Shown piece by piece: positions 9,359-18,196 of a DNA stretch of 64,000 bases. This DNA comes from Pararhizobium_B sp963838155 (GTDB lineage: Bacteria > Pseudomonadota > Alphaproteobacteria > Rhizobiales > Rhizobiaceae): NCBI GenBank assembly GCA_963838155.1, contig CAWIQE010000038.1:62001-126000 (forward strand), given 5' to 3'. Position numbers and translations under genes: made by a program. The notes beneath the pieces are model-generated. The model worked only from the letters and a program-made list of their open reading frames with translations. It was not told the DNA's origin and made no database searches. How positions within the stretch are numbered: position 1 is the stretch's first letter; each line of letters begins with the position of its first letter.

Positions 9359-9989
9359 ATGTCGAAGTCCGCCGCCCTGGCCGCCGCGCTCCTGGGAGCC
9401 GCCGGCTGTACACCCCTGACCACCGGAGCGATCGACGGCATCGCCACGGGATCGATCGGCCTGCCGACACCCATGGCGACCTATGGCGACGCGCTGGCGC
9501 CGCCGGCGTTCTACGACTTCTGCTTCCGCTTCCAGAACCTCTGCAGCACGAGCGGCAGCAAGGATCCCTCGACCTTGTCGCCGGACGCCGAACGGCAGCT
9601 GCAACGGGTCAACGCCTCGGTCAACGCGGCCGTGCGCGAGATCCCCGACGCGCTGAGCGAAGGCGGCGAGGACGTCTGGATGCCGGCGACCGCCGTCGGG
9701 GACTGCGAGGACATCGCGATCCTCAAGAAGCAGCGCCTGCTCGACCTGGGATGGCCCGCTTCAAGCCTCCTCCTGACCGTCGTCCGGGAGCCGGGAAACG
9801 AACGAGGGCCACACGCTCCTGACGGTGCGCACGGACCGAGGCGACCTCGCCCTCGACAATCTGACAGACGACATCAGGCAGTGGTGGTACACCCCCTACC
9901 GCTTCTATGCCCGCCAGGCCGTCGGCGGGACGGGAGACTGGGAGTTCATCGCCGAGGACACGACCGGCTGGGAGGCGCGGCTCTATTAA
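9359..9989 (+). pseudogene. Transglutaminase-like cysteine peptidase (BTLCP), frameshifted
   Basis: The first frame (ATG 9359, GGAGG ribosome site) has a lipoprotein-like N-terminus ending GAAGC and the catalytic cysteine in GDCEDIA. After VVREPGNER the frame changes. The +1 frame continues with GHTLLTVRTDRGDLALDN, which holds the expected catalytic His and Asp, through WWYTPYRFYARQ to a stop at 9987-9989. One extra base in the G-run near 9806-9808 explains the break. Restored length is about 210 aa, normal for bacterial transglutaminase-like cysteine proteinases (DUF920), which include LapG-type periplasmic proteases. As read, the catalytic triad is split, so the gene is inactive unless the indel is a sequencing error. 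Confidence 0.75.
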
Positions 9990-9990
9990 A

Positions 9991-10034
9991 GCAATTCCAG
10001 GAAAAGTGGGAACCGGTTTTCCGTCCGGAATTGC
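9991..10034. repeat. Rhizobial intergenic palindromic element, copy A
   Basis: A 44-bp element whose ends are inverted (GCAATTCC and GGAATTGC) and whose core contains AAAGTGGGAACCGGTTTTCC. The same core recurs at 10048, 14148 and 17353. Such elements are common between genes of Hyphomicrobiales genomes. Here it lies directly after the broken peptidase gene. Confidence 0.7.
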
Positions 10035-10047
10035 GCCAAGCAAAAAC

Positions 10048-10076
10048 TCAATTCCAGGAAAAGTGGGAACCGGTTC
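10048..10076. repeat. Rhizobial intergenic palindromic element, truncated copy B
   Basis: The left two thirds of the copy A element (from TCAATTCCAGG to CCGGTTCC), 13 nt after copy A in the same orientation. The right arm is missing. Confidence 0.6.
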
Positions 10077-10169
10077 CTAATCTGGACTCGCGCGACGCAA
10101 GGACTTAATTCCGCGACACGGGCTTTCCGTCCGGCACCGCGCAAGGGAAAAGTCCCCGGGATACCGTCG

Positions 10170-11546
10170 TCAGAGGACCGGTGACCCGAGCCGGAAGATG
10201 CCTTCGACGAAGCGTCGGAAGAGGCCGCCCGAGACGGCGTATTCCATGCAGTCCGCCTGCTGCCGCTCGAACCATGCCTGGACCTCTTCGAGCGACTGCG
10301 CGTCGTAGAGGAACAGCGCCGTCTCGAAATTGAGCAGCATGCTGCGCACGTCGAAATTGGCGGAGCCGACATAGGCGACATCGTCGACGATGCCGGCCTT
10401 GGCGTGGAGCATGCCATCCGTGTACTGCAGGATCCGGCAGCCGGCGCCCGCCAGCTCGCGCACATAGGCGCCGCGCGCGAAATCGGCGATCCGGTGGTTC
10501 GAGCGCCGCGGAACCACGATGCGCACGTCCAGCCCGCGCCGCGCCGCCGTCGACAGCGCCTGGCCGAGGAATTCCGTCGGCAGGAAATAGGGCGTGGCGA
10601 TCCAGACGCGCCGGCGCGCGGCGTGGATGGCATAGACGAGGCCGTCGTGCAGCGCGTCGTCCTCGCGGTCCGGCCCCGAGGCGACCAGCTGGGCGACGGC
10701 GGTGCCGGCCCCGGCGGCAAAGGCGCCGGCCGGCGTTTCCGCGGACCCGCCGCCGACCGCGGCCCAGTCGGACGCGTGGACGTCGCAGAACGGCCGCACC
10801 GCCGGGCCCTCGATCCGGTAGGACAGGTCGCTCCAGCGGCCGGCACGGGGCGCCGGGCCCATATAGTCCTCGCCGACGTTCATGCCCCCCGCGAACACCC
10901 GCGCCCGGTCGGCGATGACCATCTTTCGGTGGTTGCGCAGGTTCAGGTGTCCCTTCGCCGGCAGGTGGACGATCGGCGAGAAATAGCGGATTTCCCCGCC
11001 CGCCCGGCGCAGGCGGCTGAGCGCCTCCCCCGGCCGCTTCAGGTCCCCGAGACGGTCGATGATGAGGCGCACCCGCACGCCGCTCCGCGCCGCCTGCTCG
11101 AGCGCGTCGACGAAGGTCCGGCCGGCCGCGTCGTCGGCGATGAGGTAGAACGTGATGTCGAGGCGCTGCCGGGCGCTCGCGACGACCTCCATCATCGCGG
11201 CGAACGCATCCGCCCCGTCGCTCAGGAGCACCAGCGCGTTCCCGCCGGTGGCCGCCGGAAGGCCGAAGCGCGTGAACACGCGCTCCAGCTCGCTCGACCG
11301 GTGGCCGGGAACGTCCTTGCCGTGGGGGGAAAAGGCGATCGCCGCGAAGCCGGAGCCGGTCTTTCGCACGCCGAGCATGACGAGCAGCGGCACCGCGACA
11401 TAGGGCAGCGCGAGAATGAAGAGCAGCCAGGCCGCCGCCGACTGCGGGGTGCGGCGCTGCTGCAGCACGAAGACGGCGGCCAGGAGCGTCAATGCGACGC
11501 CCAGGACGACCGTCAGGTGATCGGCGAGCCAGGACAATTCGACCAT
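10170..11546 (-). CDS. cls: Cardiolipin synthase (phospholipase D family)
   Basis: A 458-aa membrane enzyme that joins two phosphatidylglycerols (or PG and PE) into cardiolipin. Two N-terminal transmembrane segments (about residues 8-27 and 37-60) precede two HKD phosphodiesterase motifs: HRKMVIAD near residue 205 and HAKAGIVDD near residue 381, each followed by the G/S-rich GGMN or GSANF element. Length is typical for bacterial Cls. The ATG at 11546 is chosen because it puts the first membrane segment at the start. It is monocistronic, with rhizobial repeats downstream. Confidence 0.93.
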   Translation of the reverse strand: MVELSWLADHLTVVLGVALTLLAAVFVLQQRRTPQSAAAWLLFILALPYVAVPLLVMLGVRKTGSGFAAIAFSPHGKDVPGHRSSELERVFTRFGLPAATGGNALVLLSDGADAFAAMMEVVASARQRLDITFYLIADDAAGRTFVDALEQAARSGVRVRLIIDRLGDLKRPGEALSRLRRAGGEIRYFSPIVHLPAKGHLNLRNHRKMVIADRARVFAGGMNVGEDYMGPAPRAGRWSDLSYRIEGPAVRPFCDVHASDWAAVGGGSAETPAGAFAAGAGTAVAQLVASGPDREDDALHDGLVYAIHAARRRVWIATPYFLPTEFLGQALSTAARRGLDVRIVVPRRSNHRIADFARGAYVRELAGAGCRILQYTDGMLHAKAGIVDDVAYVGSANFDVRSMLLNFETALFLYDAQSLEEVQAWFERQQADCMEYAVSGGLFRRFVEGIFRLGSPVL

Positions 11547-11666
11547 CCGCGCTTGCCCGGCAGGCAGGACGCCGCACCGCCGGGCATGGGCCGGGGCGAC
11601 GGGGAACGACGGCACTGCCGGTCGGGACCGGTTCCAGCTTGCCGGAGCGCCCCCCTCGGGCGAAAG

Positions 11667-12437
11667 CTAGACCTTTGCACTATGGTCCCGTACCGCCTCG
11701 CCGAAGGCCGAGAAGAGAGCACGGTTGATCGGGTTCGTCTGAGGATCGTATTCCGCATGCCACTGCACGCCGAGCGCAAAACCCGCCGCGTCCCGGATGC
11801 GGATCGCTTCGATCGTCTCGTCCTCGGCGATTCCCTCGGCGATCACCCGGTCGCCGGCCTTCAGGATCCCCTGCCCGTGCAGCGAATTCACGCGGATCAC
11901 GTCGCGGCCGAAGATCTGCGCGAACGCGCCGCCGCGCATGAGCCGGACGTCGTGCCGGTCGGCGAAGACGACCTCGGGATCCGGATGGATCTCGCCGTTC
12001 TCCAGCCGCGGCATGCGGTGGTTCATCCGGCCCGGCAATTCGCGGATCTCCGGATGCAGGGTGCCGCCGAAGGCGACGTTCATCTCCTGGAACCCCCGGC
12101 AGACGCCGAAGACCGGCACGCCGCGTTCCACGCAGGCCTGGACCAGCGGCAGCGCCAGCCCGTCGCGATCCTCGTCATAGGGCTCGTGCCTGGGATCGGG
12201 GGGCGCGCTGAAGTGGCGCGGGTGGACGTTGGCGCGCGCTCCCGTCAGGAGGATTCCGTCGACGACGGACAGGAGATCGGGAATGTCCGTGATCTCCGGA
12301 TTTCCCGCGAACATCAGCGGCAGAGCGCCGGCGACGTCGGTCACCGCCCGCATGTTCCTTTCCCCGACCAGTTGGGCGGGAAACCTGTTCTCCACCACGA
12401 AGGGGTTCCCGATCACCCCGATCACCGGTTTCTTCAT
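11667..12437 (-). CDS. Gamma-glutamyl-GABA hydrolase family (PuuD-like) class I amidotransferase
   Basis: A 256-aa peptidase C26/class I glutamine amidotransferase-like hydrolase. The nucleophile is C113 in GVCRGFQEMN, with the His-x-Glu pair H227/E229 in QWHAEYD. In polyamine degradation PuuD releases GABA from gamma-glutamyl-GABA; paralogs act on other gamma-glutamyl compounds, so the exact substrate is open. No other puu gene is adjacent. ATG 12437 starts right at the first beta strand (KKPVIGVIG); an upstream ATG would add ten basic residues. Neither has a strong ribosome site. Confidence 0.85.
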   Translation of the reverse strand: MKKPVIGVIGNPFVVENRFPAQLVGERNMRAVTDVAGALPLMFAGNPEITDIPDLLSVVDGILLTGARANVHPRHFSAPPDPRHEPYDEDRDGLALPLVQACVERGVPVFGVCRGFQEMNVAFGGTLHPEIRELPGRMNHRMPRLENGEIHPDPEVVFADRHDVRLMRGGAFAQIFGRDVIRVNSLHGQGILKAGDRVIAEGIAEDETIEAIRIRDAAGFALGVQWHAEYDPQTNPINRALFSAFGEAVRDHSAKV

Positions 12438-12642
12438 GAGACGGTCTCGCTTTCGAGAAGCCATGGTTCCGGAAGATCCGCCGCGGTGATGCGACGAACC
12501 ATGACGCGACATGCGACGCGTTCGCCCGCCCGTGAAACGGCCCTCGTCCTCTCGTATCGGATACCCTCTGTGACGGCGGGTGCGCAAGTGGCAAGGGGGC
12601 CGCAAGGCCCGCACGTCCCCGGCCCGCTCGCCGGTCCGCGCC

Positions 12643-12849
12643 TCAATCGTCCTTCGGCAAGGGCTCGCAAGGCGCCTCGACCCCGGCCGCGCGATGCTCC
12701 GCGTTGAGGGCGGCGCACAGCGCCCGCGCCTCCTCCTCGCCGAGACACATCAGAATGGCGTCATAGGCAACCGCGGGACAATCCGTCAGGAGATCCCAGA
12801 CGAGCCAGCCGTCCGGCGGTTCCTGGAGGCATTCGTATCGGTCGCGCAA
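12643..12849 (-). CDS. Small conserved-looking hypothetical protein
   Basis: A 68-aa frame starting at TTG 12849 with AAAGG four bases upstream. It contains DGWLVWDLLTDCPA and a helix EEEARALCAALNAEHR, a pattern seen in small hypothetical proteins of alphaproteobacteria. Soluble, with three cysteines. Function unknown. It is divergent from nothing obvious and lies between ribB and the PuuD-like gene. Confidence 0.55.
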   Translation of the reverse strand: MRDRYECLQEPPDGWLVWDLLTDCPAVAYDAILMCLGEEEARALCAALNAEHRAAGVEAPCEPLPKDD

Positions 12850-12989
12850 GGAACGCCTTTCGGATTCTACCTTAGATCACCATAAAATAAGAGACGATTT
12901 GCCGCAATCGCGGCCGGCGGGCGAAACCAGCCGGCCGGCAGCTTCGGGTCCGGATCGCGCGGGATCGGACGCCCGCGCGTGGCGCGGGG

Positions 12990-14108
12990 TCAGCGTTCGA
13001 CGATGATCGTCTCGGCGACCTCGATGCCGAAGCCGGCCAGGCCCACATAGGTGCGCTCGTTGGTGGCGATCTCGGCGATCGATCGCAATCCGAGATCCCT
13101 GAGGATCTGCGCGCCGACGCCCACCTCGCGCCAGCGCCGGCGGCGGGCGACCGCGCTCTGGTGGTGCTCGCCCTCCTCCTGCTCGTTGACCGGCTCGAAC
13201 TCGCCGGCGCCCGGGGACCGCAGGAGCATGAGCACGCCGCAGCCCACCTTGGCGATCTCGGTCATGGCGTTCGCCGACCACGAGCGCGGGCTGCCGATCG
13301 TACCGAAATAGTCGGCGACCGGCTGCTCGCGATGGATGCGCACCGGCACGCGCTCCGCGCCTTCCACGTCGCCGAATATCGCCACGACATGCTGCATGGG
13401 ATCGAAGGGCGTTTCGTAGATCCTGAGCTTTCCGGAGAGCCCCGCGATGGTCACCGGCGCTTCGCCGGCTGCGTGCACGAAGGTCTCGCGCCGCATCCGG
13501 TAGGAGATCAGGTCCTCGATCGAGACGATCTTCAGGCCGTGTTCCGTTGCGAACGCCCGCAGCTCCGTCAGCCGCTTGACGGTGCCGTCGTCGTTGACGA
13601 TCTCGGCGAGGACGCCGACGGGATCCAGCCCGGCGAGCTTGGCGAGGTCCGTCGCCGCTTCCGTGTGGCCGGAACGGACCAGCACCCCGCCCTCGCGCGA
13701 AATCAGCGGGAATATGTGGCCGGGCCGCAGGAAGTCGGAGCCGCTGCAATTGCCGTTGGCCAGCGCCTGCGCGGTGTTGGAGCGTTCCGTGGCCGAGATG
13801 CCGGTGGTCATGCCGCGCTTGTAGTCGACCGAGACGGTGAAGGCGGTCCGCAGCGGATCGATGTTGTTGGCCACCATCGGCGGCAGGTTCAGCGCCTCGG
13901 CCCGCTCCGAAAGCATGGGCACGCAGATGATGCCGCTCGTGTTGCGGATCATCGTCGCCATCTTCTCAGGCGTCGCCTTCGACGCCGCCATGATCAGGTC
14001 GCCCTCGTTCTCCCGGTCGAGATCGTCGACGACGACCACCAGTTCGCCTGCGGCGATCGCCGCTATCGCTTCCTCGATCGTGTCGAGCTTCACGTCGCTG
14101 AGTTCCAT
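12990..14108 (-). CDS. ribB: 3,4-dihydroxy-2-butanone-4-phosphate synthase with degenerate GTP cyclohydrolase II domain
   Basis: A 372-aa RibBA-type protein. The N-terminal RibB domain (about 1-205) is complete: DRENEGD at 31-37, RPGHIFPL, and GHTEAATDLA. It converts ribulose-5-phosphate into the four-carbon riboflavin precursor. The C-terminal RibA-like domain has lost the zinc-binding cysteines: where RibA reads E-C...R-C-D-C, this protein has IHREQPVADYFGTIGSPRSW. It should not be a GTP cyclohydrolase, and a separate RibA is expected elsewhere. No FMN riboswitch was recognised in the short upstream region, which instead holds a rhizobial repeat. Confidence 0.9.
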   Translation of the reverse strand: MELSDVKLDTIEEAIAAIAAGELVVVVDDLDRENEGDLIMAASKATPEKMATMIRNTSGIICVPMLSERAEALNLPPMVANNIDPLRTAFTVSVDYKRGMTTGISATERSNTAQALANGNCSGSDFLRPGHIFPLISREGGVLVRSGHTEAATDLAKLAGLDPVGVLAEIVNDDGTVKRLTELRAFATEHGLKIVSIEDLISYRMRRETFVHAAGEAPVTIAGLSGKLRIYETPFDPMQHVVAIFGDVEGAERVPVRIHREQPVADYFGTIGSPRSWSANAMTEIAKVGCGVLMLLRSPGAGEFEPVNEQEEGEHHQSAVARRRRWREVGVGAQILRDLGLRSIAEIATNERTYVGLAGFGIEVAETIIVER

Positions 14109-14147
14109 CGCTGAAGGGATCCCTCTTTCTGTCCGGCCCTATTTAAA

Positions 14148-14188
14148 GCGCCCCAGGAGAAGAGGAAACCGGTTTTCCGTCCGGAAGC
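14148..14188. repeat. Rhizobial intergenic palindromic element, copy C
   Basis: Same element as copy A, with core GGAAACCGGTTTTCCGTCC and ends GCGCCCC and GGAAGCG. It lies between the TRAP permease stop and ribB. Confidence 0.6.
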
Positions 14189-14210
14189 GAAGCTTTCCCC
14201 GGCGCATCCC

Positions 14211-15500
14211 TCATTGTACCGCGGACGGAAGATAAAGCGCGATCTGGGGAAAGATCATCACCAGGGCGAGCCCGATCAGCCCCATCAGCGCGTAAGGCAG
14301 GGACCCCGCGAGAACCTCGCTGATCGCGTAGTCGTCGCGAAGCGACTGGACGACGAAGAGGTTCATGCCCACCGGCGGCGTCACCGCGCCGATCTCCATG
14401 TTGATGACGAGGATGACGCCGAACCAGACGAGGTCGATGTTCAGCGCCTGGAGCGCCGGCAGGAGGATCGGCACCGTCACGAGGATCGCCGCGGAGGCAT
14501 CCATGAACATGCCGAGGATCAGGTACAGCACGTTGACGGCGATCAGGAACTGCCACGGCACGAGGTTGAGGCCGTCGAGCCACGACGCCAGGTCCTGCGG
14601 CACCTGGAGCAGCGACAGCGTGTTTCCGAAGACCCCCGCCCCCACGATCAGCATCAGGATCATGGCGCTGGTCACCACGCTGTCGCGCGCCGCCCGCCAG
14701 AACAGCCGGAGCGACAGCGTGCGCGCCACGAACGCCGTGAAGACCAGCGCGTAGGTGACGCCCACGGCGGCGGCTTCCGTCGGCGTGAAGTAGCCGAGAT
14801 AGATGCCCCCGAGCACGATGAGGATCATCGCGAGGCTGCCGAAGGTGCGCCACTCGATGTTCACGTTCTCGCCGCCGCCGGAGGGAGTGGCGAGGCCGAG
14901 CCGCTTCTCCCTGATGCTCTGCAGCACCGTGTAGATCGCGAAGAGCAGCGCCAGCATGATGCCCGGCACGATGCCGGCCATGAACAGCTTGCCCACCGAG
15001 GCGTTCGTCACCAGCGAGTAGAGGATGAAGGAGATGCTCGGCGGGATCAGGATGCCGAGGCTGCCGGCAACCGCCACGGAGCCGGCGGTCATCTTGCGGC
15101 TGTAGCCGCGCTCGAGCATCTCGGGAATGCTGATCGAGCCGATGGTCGCGACCGTCGCCGTCGACGACCCCGAGATGGCGGCGAAGATGGCGCAGGCGAA
15201 GATCGCCGCGACCGCGAGCCCGCCAGGCAGGCGCCCGACGAACCGCTGCGCGAAATCGAAGAGGTCGCGCCCGCTGCCGCCCTTCAGCATCAGCTGGCCC
15301 ATGAAGACGTAGAGCGGAATGGCGCTGATCACGAAGGAATTGATGTCGCCGAAGGCGATCTGCGCGAGCGCCGTCAGGCCGGGCATCACGTCGATCGTCA
15401 GCATGTAGCCGACCAGCCCGCTGATCATCAGCGCGACGGCGATCGGCGCGCCGAGAACCAGCAGCAGGAAAAGCGCCGCGACGGTCGCGATGAAGATCAC
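14211..15500 (-). CDS. TRAP transporter large permease (DctM)
   Basis: A 429-aa integral membrane protein of the DctM family with about 12 hydrophobic segments throughout. It forms the ion-driven transport subunit of a tripartite ATP-independent periplasmic transporter. Start: GTG 15500, with GGAGG seven bases upstream. It is the last gene of a three-gene operon (binding protein, small permease, large permease), 31 nt after the small permease. TcuB nearby suggests a tricarboxylate such as citrate or tricarballylate as substrate; this is inferred. Confidence 0.92.
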   Translation of the reverse strand: MIFIATVAALFLLLVLGAPIAVALMISGLVGYMLTIDVMPGLTALAQIAFGDINSFVISAIPLYVFMGQLMLKGGSGRDLFDFAQRFVGRLPGGLAVAAIFACAIFAAISGSSTATVATIGSISIPEMLERGYSRKMTAGSVAVAGSLGILIPPSISFILYSLVTNASVGKLFMAGIVPGIMLALLFAIYTVLQSIREKRLGLATPSGGGENVNIEWRTFGSLAMILIVLGGIYLGYFTPTEAAAVGVTYALVFTAFVARTLSLRLFWRAARDSVVTSAMILMLIVGAGVFGNTLSLLQVPQDLASWLDGLNLVPWQFLIAVNVLYLILGMFMDASAAILVTVPILLPALQALNIDLVWFGVILVINMEIGAVTPPVGMNLFVVQSLRDDYAISEVLAGSLPYALMGLIGLALVMIFPQIALYLPSAVQ

Positions 15501-15531
15501 GCTTTCGCCTCCGTGGATGGGCGGCCGGACG

Positions 15532-16074
15532 TCATTCGTGGCCGCCGGAGTTCGGACGCAGGATCGATTTCGAGATCTCGGCGATGGCCCAGAAGACCGT
15601 GCCCACCGGCAAGGCGGCCTTCGCCACCCAGACCGGCCACTGGACGACGTCGATCGTCTTCTCGTGGGTCTGGTAGCTGGTCGCGAGGTCCCACCAGCCG
15701 GACAGGGTGAAGAGCACCAGGAAGCCGATGACGACGACGACGCGCAGCCACCGGAAGACGGTGCGCCCGCGGCCCGCCACCATGCGCTCCAGCGCGATGC
15801 CCGAGGTGACGTGCCGGTCGTGGCGCGCCGTCAGCACGGCCCCGGCGAAGGCGACCCAGGCGAGGCTGAAGAGGTCGAAATCGTAGGTCCAGGAATTGTC
15901 GATCCCCACCCAGCGCAGGACGATCCCGAGAACGAGCCCGAGCGTCAGGCAAAGCAGCGCGATCGCGGCGAAATGCCCGACCGCGTCGGCCGCGAAGTCG
16001 CCCGCGCGCGCAATGCTGTGTATGGGGCCGGGGATGGGGCCGCCGCGCGGGCGGCCCTCTCCGTCCATGGACAC
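15532..16074 (-). CDS. TRAP transporter small permease (DctQ)
   Basis: A 180-aa four-helix membrane protein of the DctQ family, with hydrophobic segments near residues 35-55, 67-85, 108-128 and 150-170. It partners DctM. The start may be GTG 16074, directly abutting the binding-protein stop codon, or ATG 16068; either gives the same membrane core. Tight spacing indicates translational coupling. Confidence 0.88.
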   Translation of the reverse strand: MSMDGEGRPRGGPIPGPIHSIARAGDFAADAVGHFAAIALLCLTLGLVLGIVLRWVGIDNSWTYDFDLFSLAWVAFAGAVLTARHDRHVTSGIALERMVAGRGRTVFRWLRVVVVIGFLVLFTLSGWWDLATSYQTHEKTIDVVQWPVWVAKAALPVGTVFWAIAEISKSILRPNSGGHE

Positions 16075-17115
16075 TTACTGGCCCGCCTTGTCGCCGACCG
16101 ACTTGCCCATCGCGTCGTTGATGTCGCCGACCAGCATCTTGCCGTCGGCGCCCGCCTGCTTGAGGTAGGTGTTGACGGCCGCCTGGTAGGTGGCGTCCTT
16201 CCATTTCGCGAGGTCGGCGTCGGTCGGCCGGTAGACCTTGTCGCCCGCCTTCTCCGCGACGGAGATGTCGTCCTTGAATTCCTTCTCTATCGCGTCGACG
16301 GCGGCGCCCTCGGTGTCGGCGACGGCCTTGCTGATGGTCTTGCGCTGGTCGTCGGTCAGCCCCTTCCACCAGGACAGGTTGACCTGCACGGGATAGACCA
16401 GCGGCACGTAGTGGATCGCCGTGATGTTCTTGCCGACCTCGTACCACTTGCGCGAAACGATCGACGACAGGCCGGAGGCGGCTCCGTCGAGCGTGCCGCG
16501 CTGGAGCGCCGTGTAGACCTCGCTCGAATCGACGGCCACGGGCACGGCGCCCTGCTTCTTGAGGAAGTCCGCGTTCAGGCTACCCTCGGAGCGCATCTTC
16601 AGGCCGCTGAGGTCCGACGGCACCTTGATCGGATGCTTGGTGTTCACGTAGCTCTCGGCATAGCCGTAGAAGCCCCAGCCGATGATCTCGACGTTGTGCC
16701 GGTTCAGGATCGTGTTGATGTCCTTGCCGAGCTTGCCGTGAAGGGCGTCGAGAAGCTTGCCCGCATCGCTGGCGAGGAAGGGAATCGTGTCCCATTCGAG
16801 CGCCGGCTCCTGGCTCGACCACCAGTGCATCGCCATGATGCCCAGGCTCGCCGTGTTGTTGGCGAGCGCCTGGGCCATGGTCGATTCCTTGGCCAGCGAC
16901 CCGGACGGATAGGTCTTGACCTCGATTTTGCCGTCGCTGTCCTTCTTGATGTTCTCGGCGATCGCCTGGGCCTGGTCCGCGGTCGCAGTATGGGGCGGCA
17001 TGTACCATGCGAAGCGCACGGTCAGGTCGGCGGCCTGCGCCGATGTCGCGAGCGCGGTGCCGGACAGGAGCAGGGCTGCGGCGAGCCCCGTCGCGATTGT
17101 TCTGGGTGATGTCAT
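16075..17115 (-). CDS. TRAP transporter substrate-binding protein (DctP family)
   Basis: A 346-aa periplasmic receptor with a clear signal peptide (residues 1-28, cleavage after TSAQA). It shows the conserved DctP architecture, including the MRSEGS segment that carries the carboxylate-binding arginine and the later LQRGTLDGAAS stretch. It captures an organic acid for DctQM. ATG 17115 has GGAGGA eight bases upstream. It is the first gene of the TRAP operon, and a palindromic operator lies about 90 nt upstream. Confidence 0.92.
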   Translation of the reverse strand: MTSPRTIATGLAAALLLSGTALATSAQAADLTVRFAWYMPPHTATADQAQAIAENIKKDSDGKIEVKTYPSGSLAKESTMAQALANNTASLGIMAMHWWSSQEPALEWDTIPFLASDAGKLLDALHGKLGKDINTILNRHNVEIIGWGFYGYAESYVNTKHPIKVPSDLSGLKMRSEGSLNADFLKKQGAVPVAVDSSEVYTALQRGTLDGAASGLSSIVSRKWYEVGKNITAIHYVPLVYPVQVNLSWWKGLTDDQRKTISKAVADTEGAAVDAIEKEFKDDISVAEKAGDKVYRPTDADLAKWKDATYQAAVNTYLKQAGADGKMLVGDINDAMGKSVGDKAGQ

Positions 17116-17202
17116 TCTTCATTCCTCCGATTTTCTTTTTCCCGATGCGGCGAATGCATCGGCCGTTCCCCCCGAAAGCGCGTCGGCGCGCGACACTCGA
17201 TT

Positions 17203-17222
17203 TTGCGTACAGCAGTATGCAA
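17203..17222. promoter_or_regulatory. Probable GntR operator upstream of the TRAP operon
   Basis: TTGCGTACAGCAGTATGCAA is an imperfect palindrome: arms TTGCGTAC and GTATGCAA, one mismatch, spacer AGCA. Nearly the same sequence occurs at 18197-18216 between the GntR gene and tcuB. The GTAC/GTATAC-type half-sites fit FadR-subfamily GntR regulators. Confidence 0.65.
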
Positions 17223-17352
17223 GCCAAGTAAACCGGCGCGCCCCAGCCTCGGCCGCAGCCCCCTGCGGCAGGGCGGGTCTCATATGCCTTTAGTCGGCTC
17301 GAAGGCCGCGCAGCGCCGATTTCCAGAGGGGTGCGACGAAATGACCGTTAGA

Positions 17353-17396
17353 GCGCTTCCAGGAAAAGTGGAACCCGGTTTTCCGTCCGGAAGCGC
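17353..17396. repeat. Rhizobial intergenic palindromic element, copy D
   Basis: A full 44-bp copy with ends GCGCTTCC and GGAAGCGC. Compared with copy A the two arms have changed together, which preserves pairing and suggests selection for a hairpin. It lies between the TRAP promoter region and the GntR gene. Confidence 0.7.
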
Positions 17397-17449
17397 GTAG
17401 AGACAAAGAGACGGAGCGTGTCCGCGATTCCGTGAAGCGCGGACATGGT

Positions 17450-18121
17450 CTAACGGATTGTCTCGAAAAGCATCGCGAGCCGGGCGTCGCGCGCCTCTTC
17501 GATATGCGCCCGGGCCGCCCGTTCGGCCTCGTCCGGCCGGCGCCTGCGGATCCCCTCCAGGATGCGCCCGTGCTCGACCTTGGCCGCGTCCGAACGGCCG
17601 GGATGCGAAAAGGTCGTGTCGGGCAACAGCGCGAGCGAGTCGTGCAGTTCCTCCAGCATCCGCGAGAGATAGCGGTTGTGCGCGGCGGCGAGAATGGCGT
17701 CGTGGAAGCGCCGGTTCATCCGGGCGAACGCGTCCGCCCCGCCCTCCAGCGCTTGGAAGCGCCCGCAGAGGAGGTCCAGTTCCGCAAGGTCGTGCTGCGT
17801 GGCGTTCTCGGCGGCGAACCGGGCCGACGCCCCCTCCAGCACGGCGCGGAGCGCGTAGAGCTCCATGATCTGCGCGCGGCTGAATTCCGCCAGGGAGAGA
17901 CCGTTCTGGGACGAGACGACGAGGCCGCGCGCCTGCAGCCGGGTCAGCGCCTCGCGCACCGGCGTGCGGCTGACCCCGAGCATCTCGGCGACTTCTTCCT
18001 CCCGGATGCGCGTCCCCGGTTTGAGCTCCCGCGACCGGATGCGCTCCATCAGCGCCTCGTAGACCTTGCTTCCGCGGGACTCCGTCCCGCGCCCGCGTCC
18101 CGCCGATTCCGATTTCGCCAA
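17450..18121 (-). CDS. GntR-family regulator (FadR/FCD subfamily) of the TRAP/tcuB locus
   Basis: A 223-aa regulator with a GntR winged helix (IREEEVAEMLGVSRTPVREA) and an FCD effector domain with conserved histidine positions (FHDAI, AAHNRY, AHIEEA). Start: TTG 18121 has GGGGAG six bases upstream and is preferred to TTG 18169. It is divergent from tcuB and lies just upstream of the TRAP operon in the same direction. Matching operators flank it, so it probably represses both transporter and TcuB until an organic acid binds. Confidence 0.87.
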   Translation of the reverse strand: MAKSESAGRGRGTESRGSKVYEALMERIRSRELKPGTRIREEEVAEMLGVSRTPVREALTRLQARGLVVSSQNGLSLAEFSRAQIMELYALRAVLEGASARFAAENATQHDLAELDLLCGRFQALEGGADAFARMNRRFHDAILAAAHNRYLSRMLEELHDSLALLPDTTFSHPGRSDAAKVEHGRILEGIRRRRPDEAERAARAHIEEARDARLAMLFETIR

Positions 18122-18196
18122 CCGCCTCTCCCCTGGCCAGAGCCTCGATGGGATTGCCTTTATCGGCAAAACCGTGATAGCAGCAAATCGTCATCG

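Noticed and set aside
14109..14210. Possible FMN riboswitch upstream of ribB
   Set aside because: About 100 nt only, occupied by a rhizobial repeat; none of the conserved RFN stems is recognisable.
15490..17109. Plus-strand frame of 539 codons across the TRAP genes
   Set aside because: Shadow of DctP/DctQ; no domain, start site or codon signature of its own.
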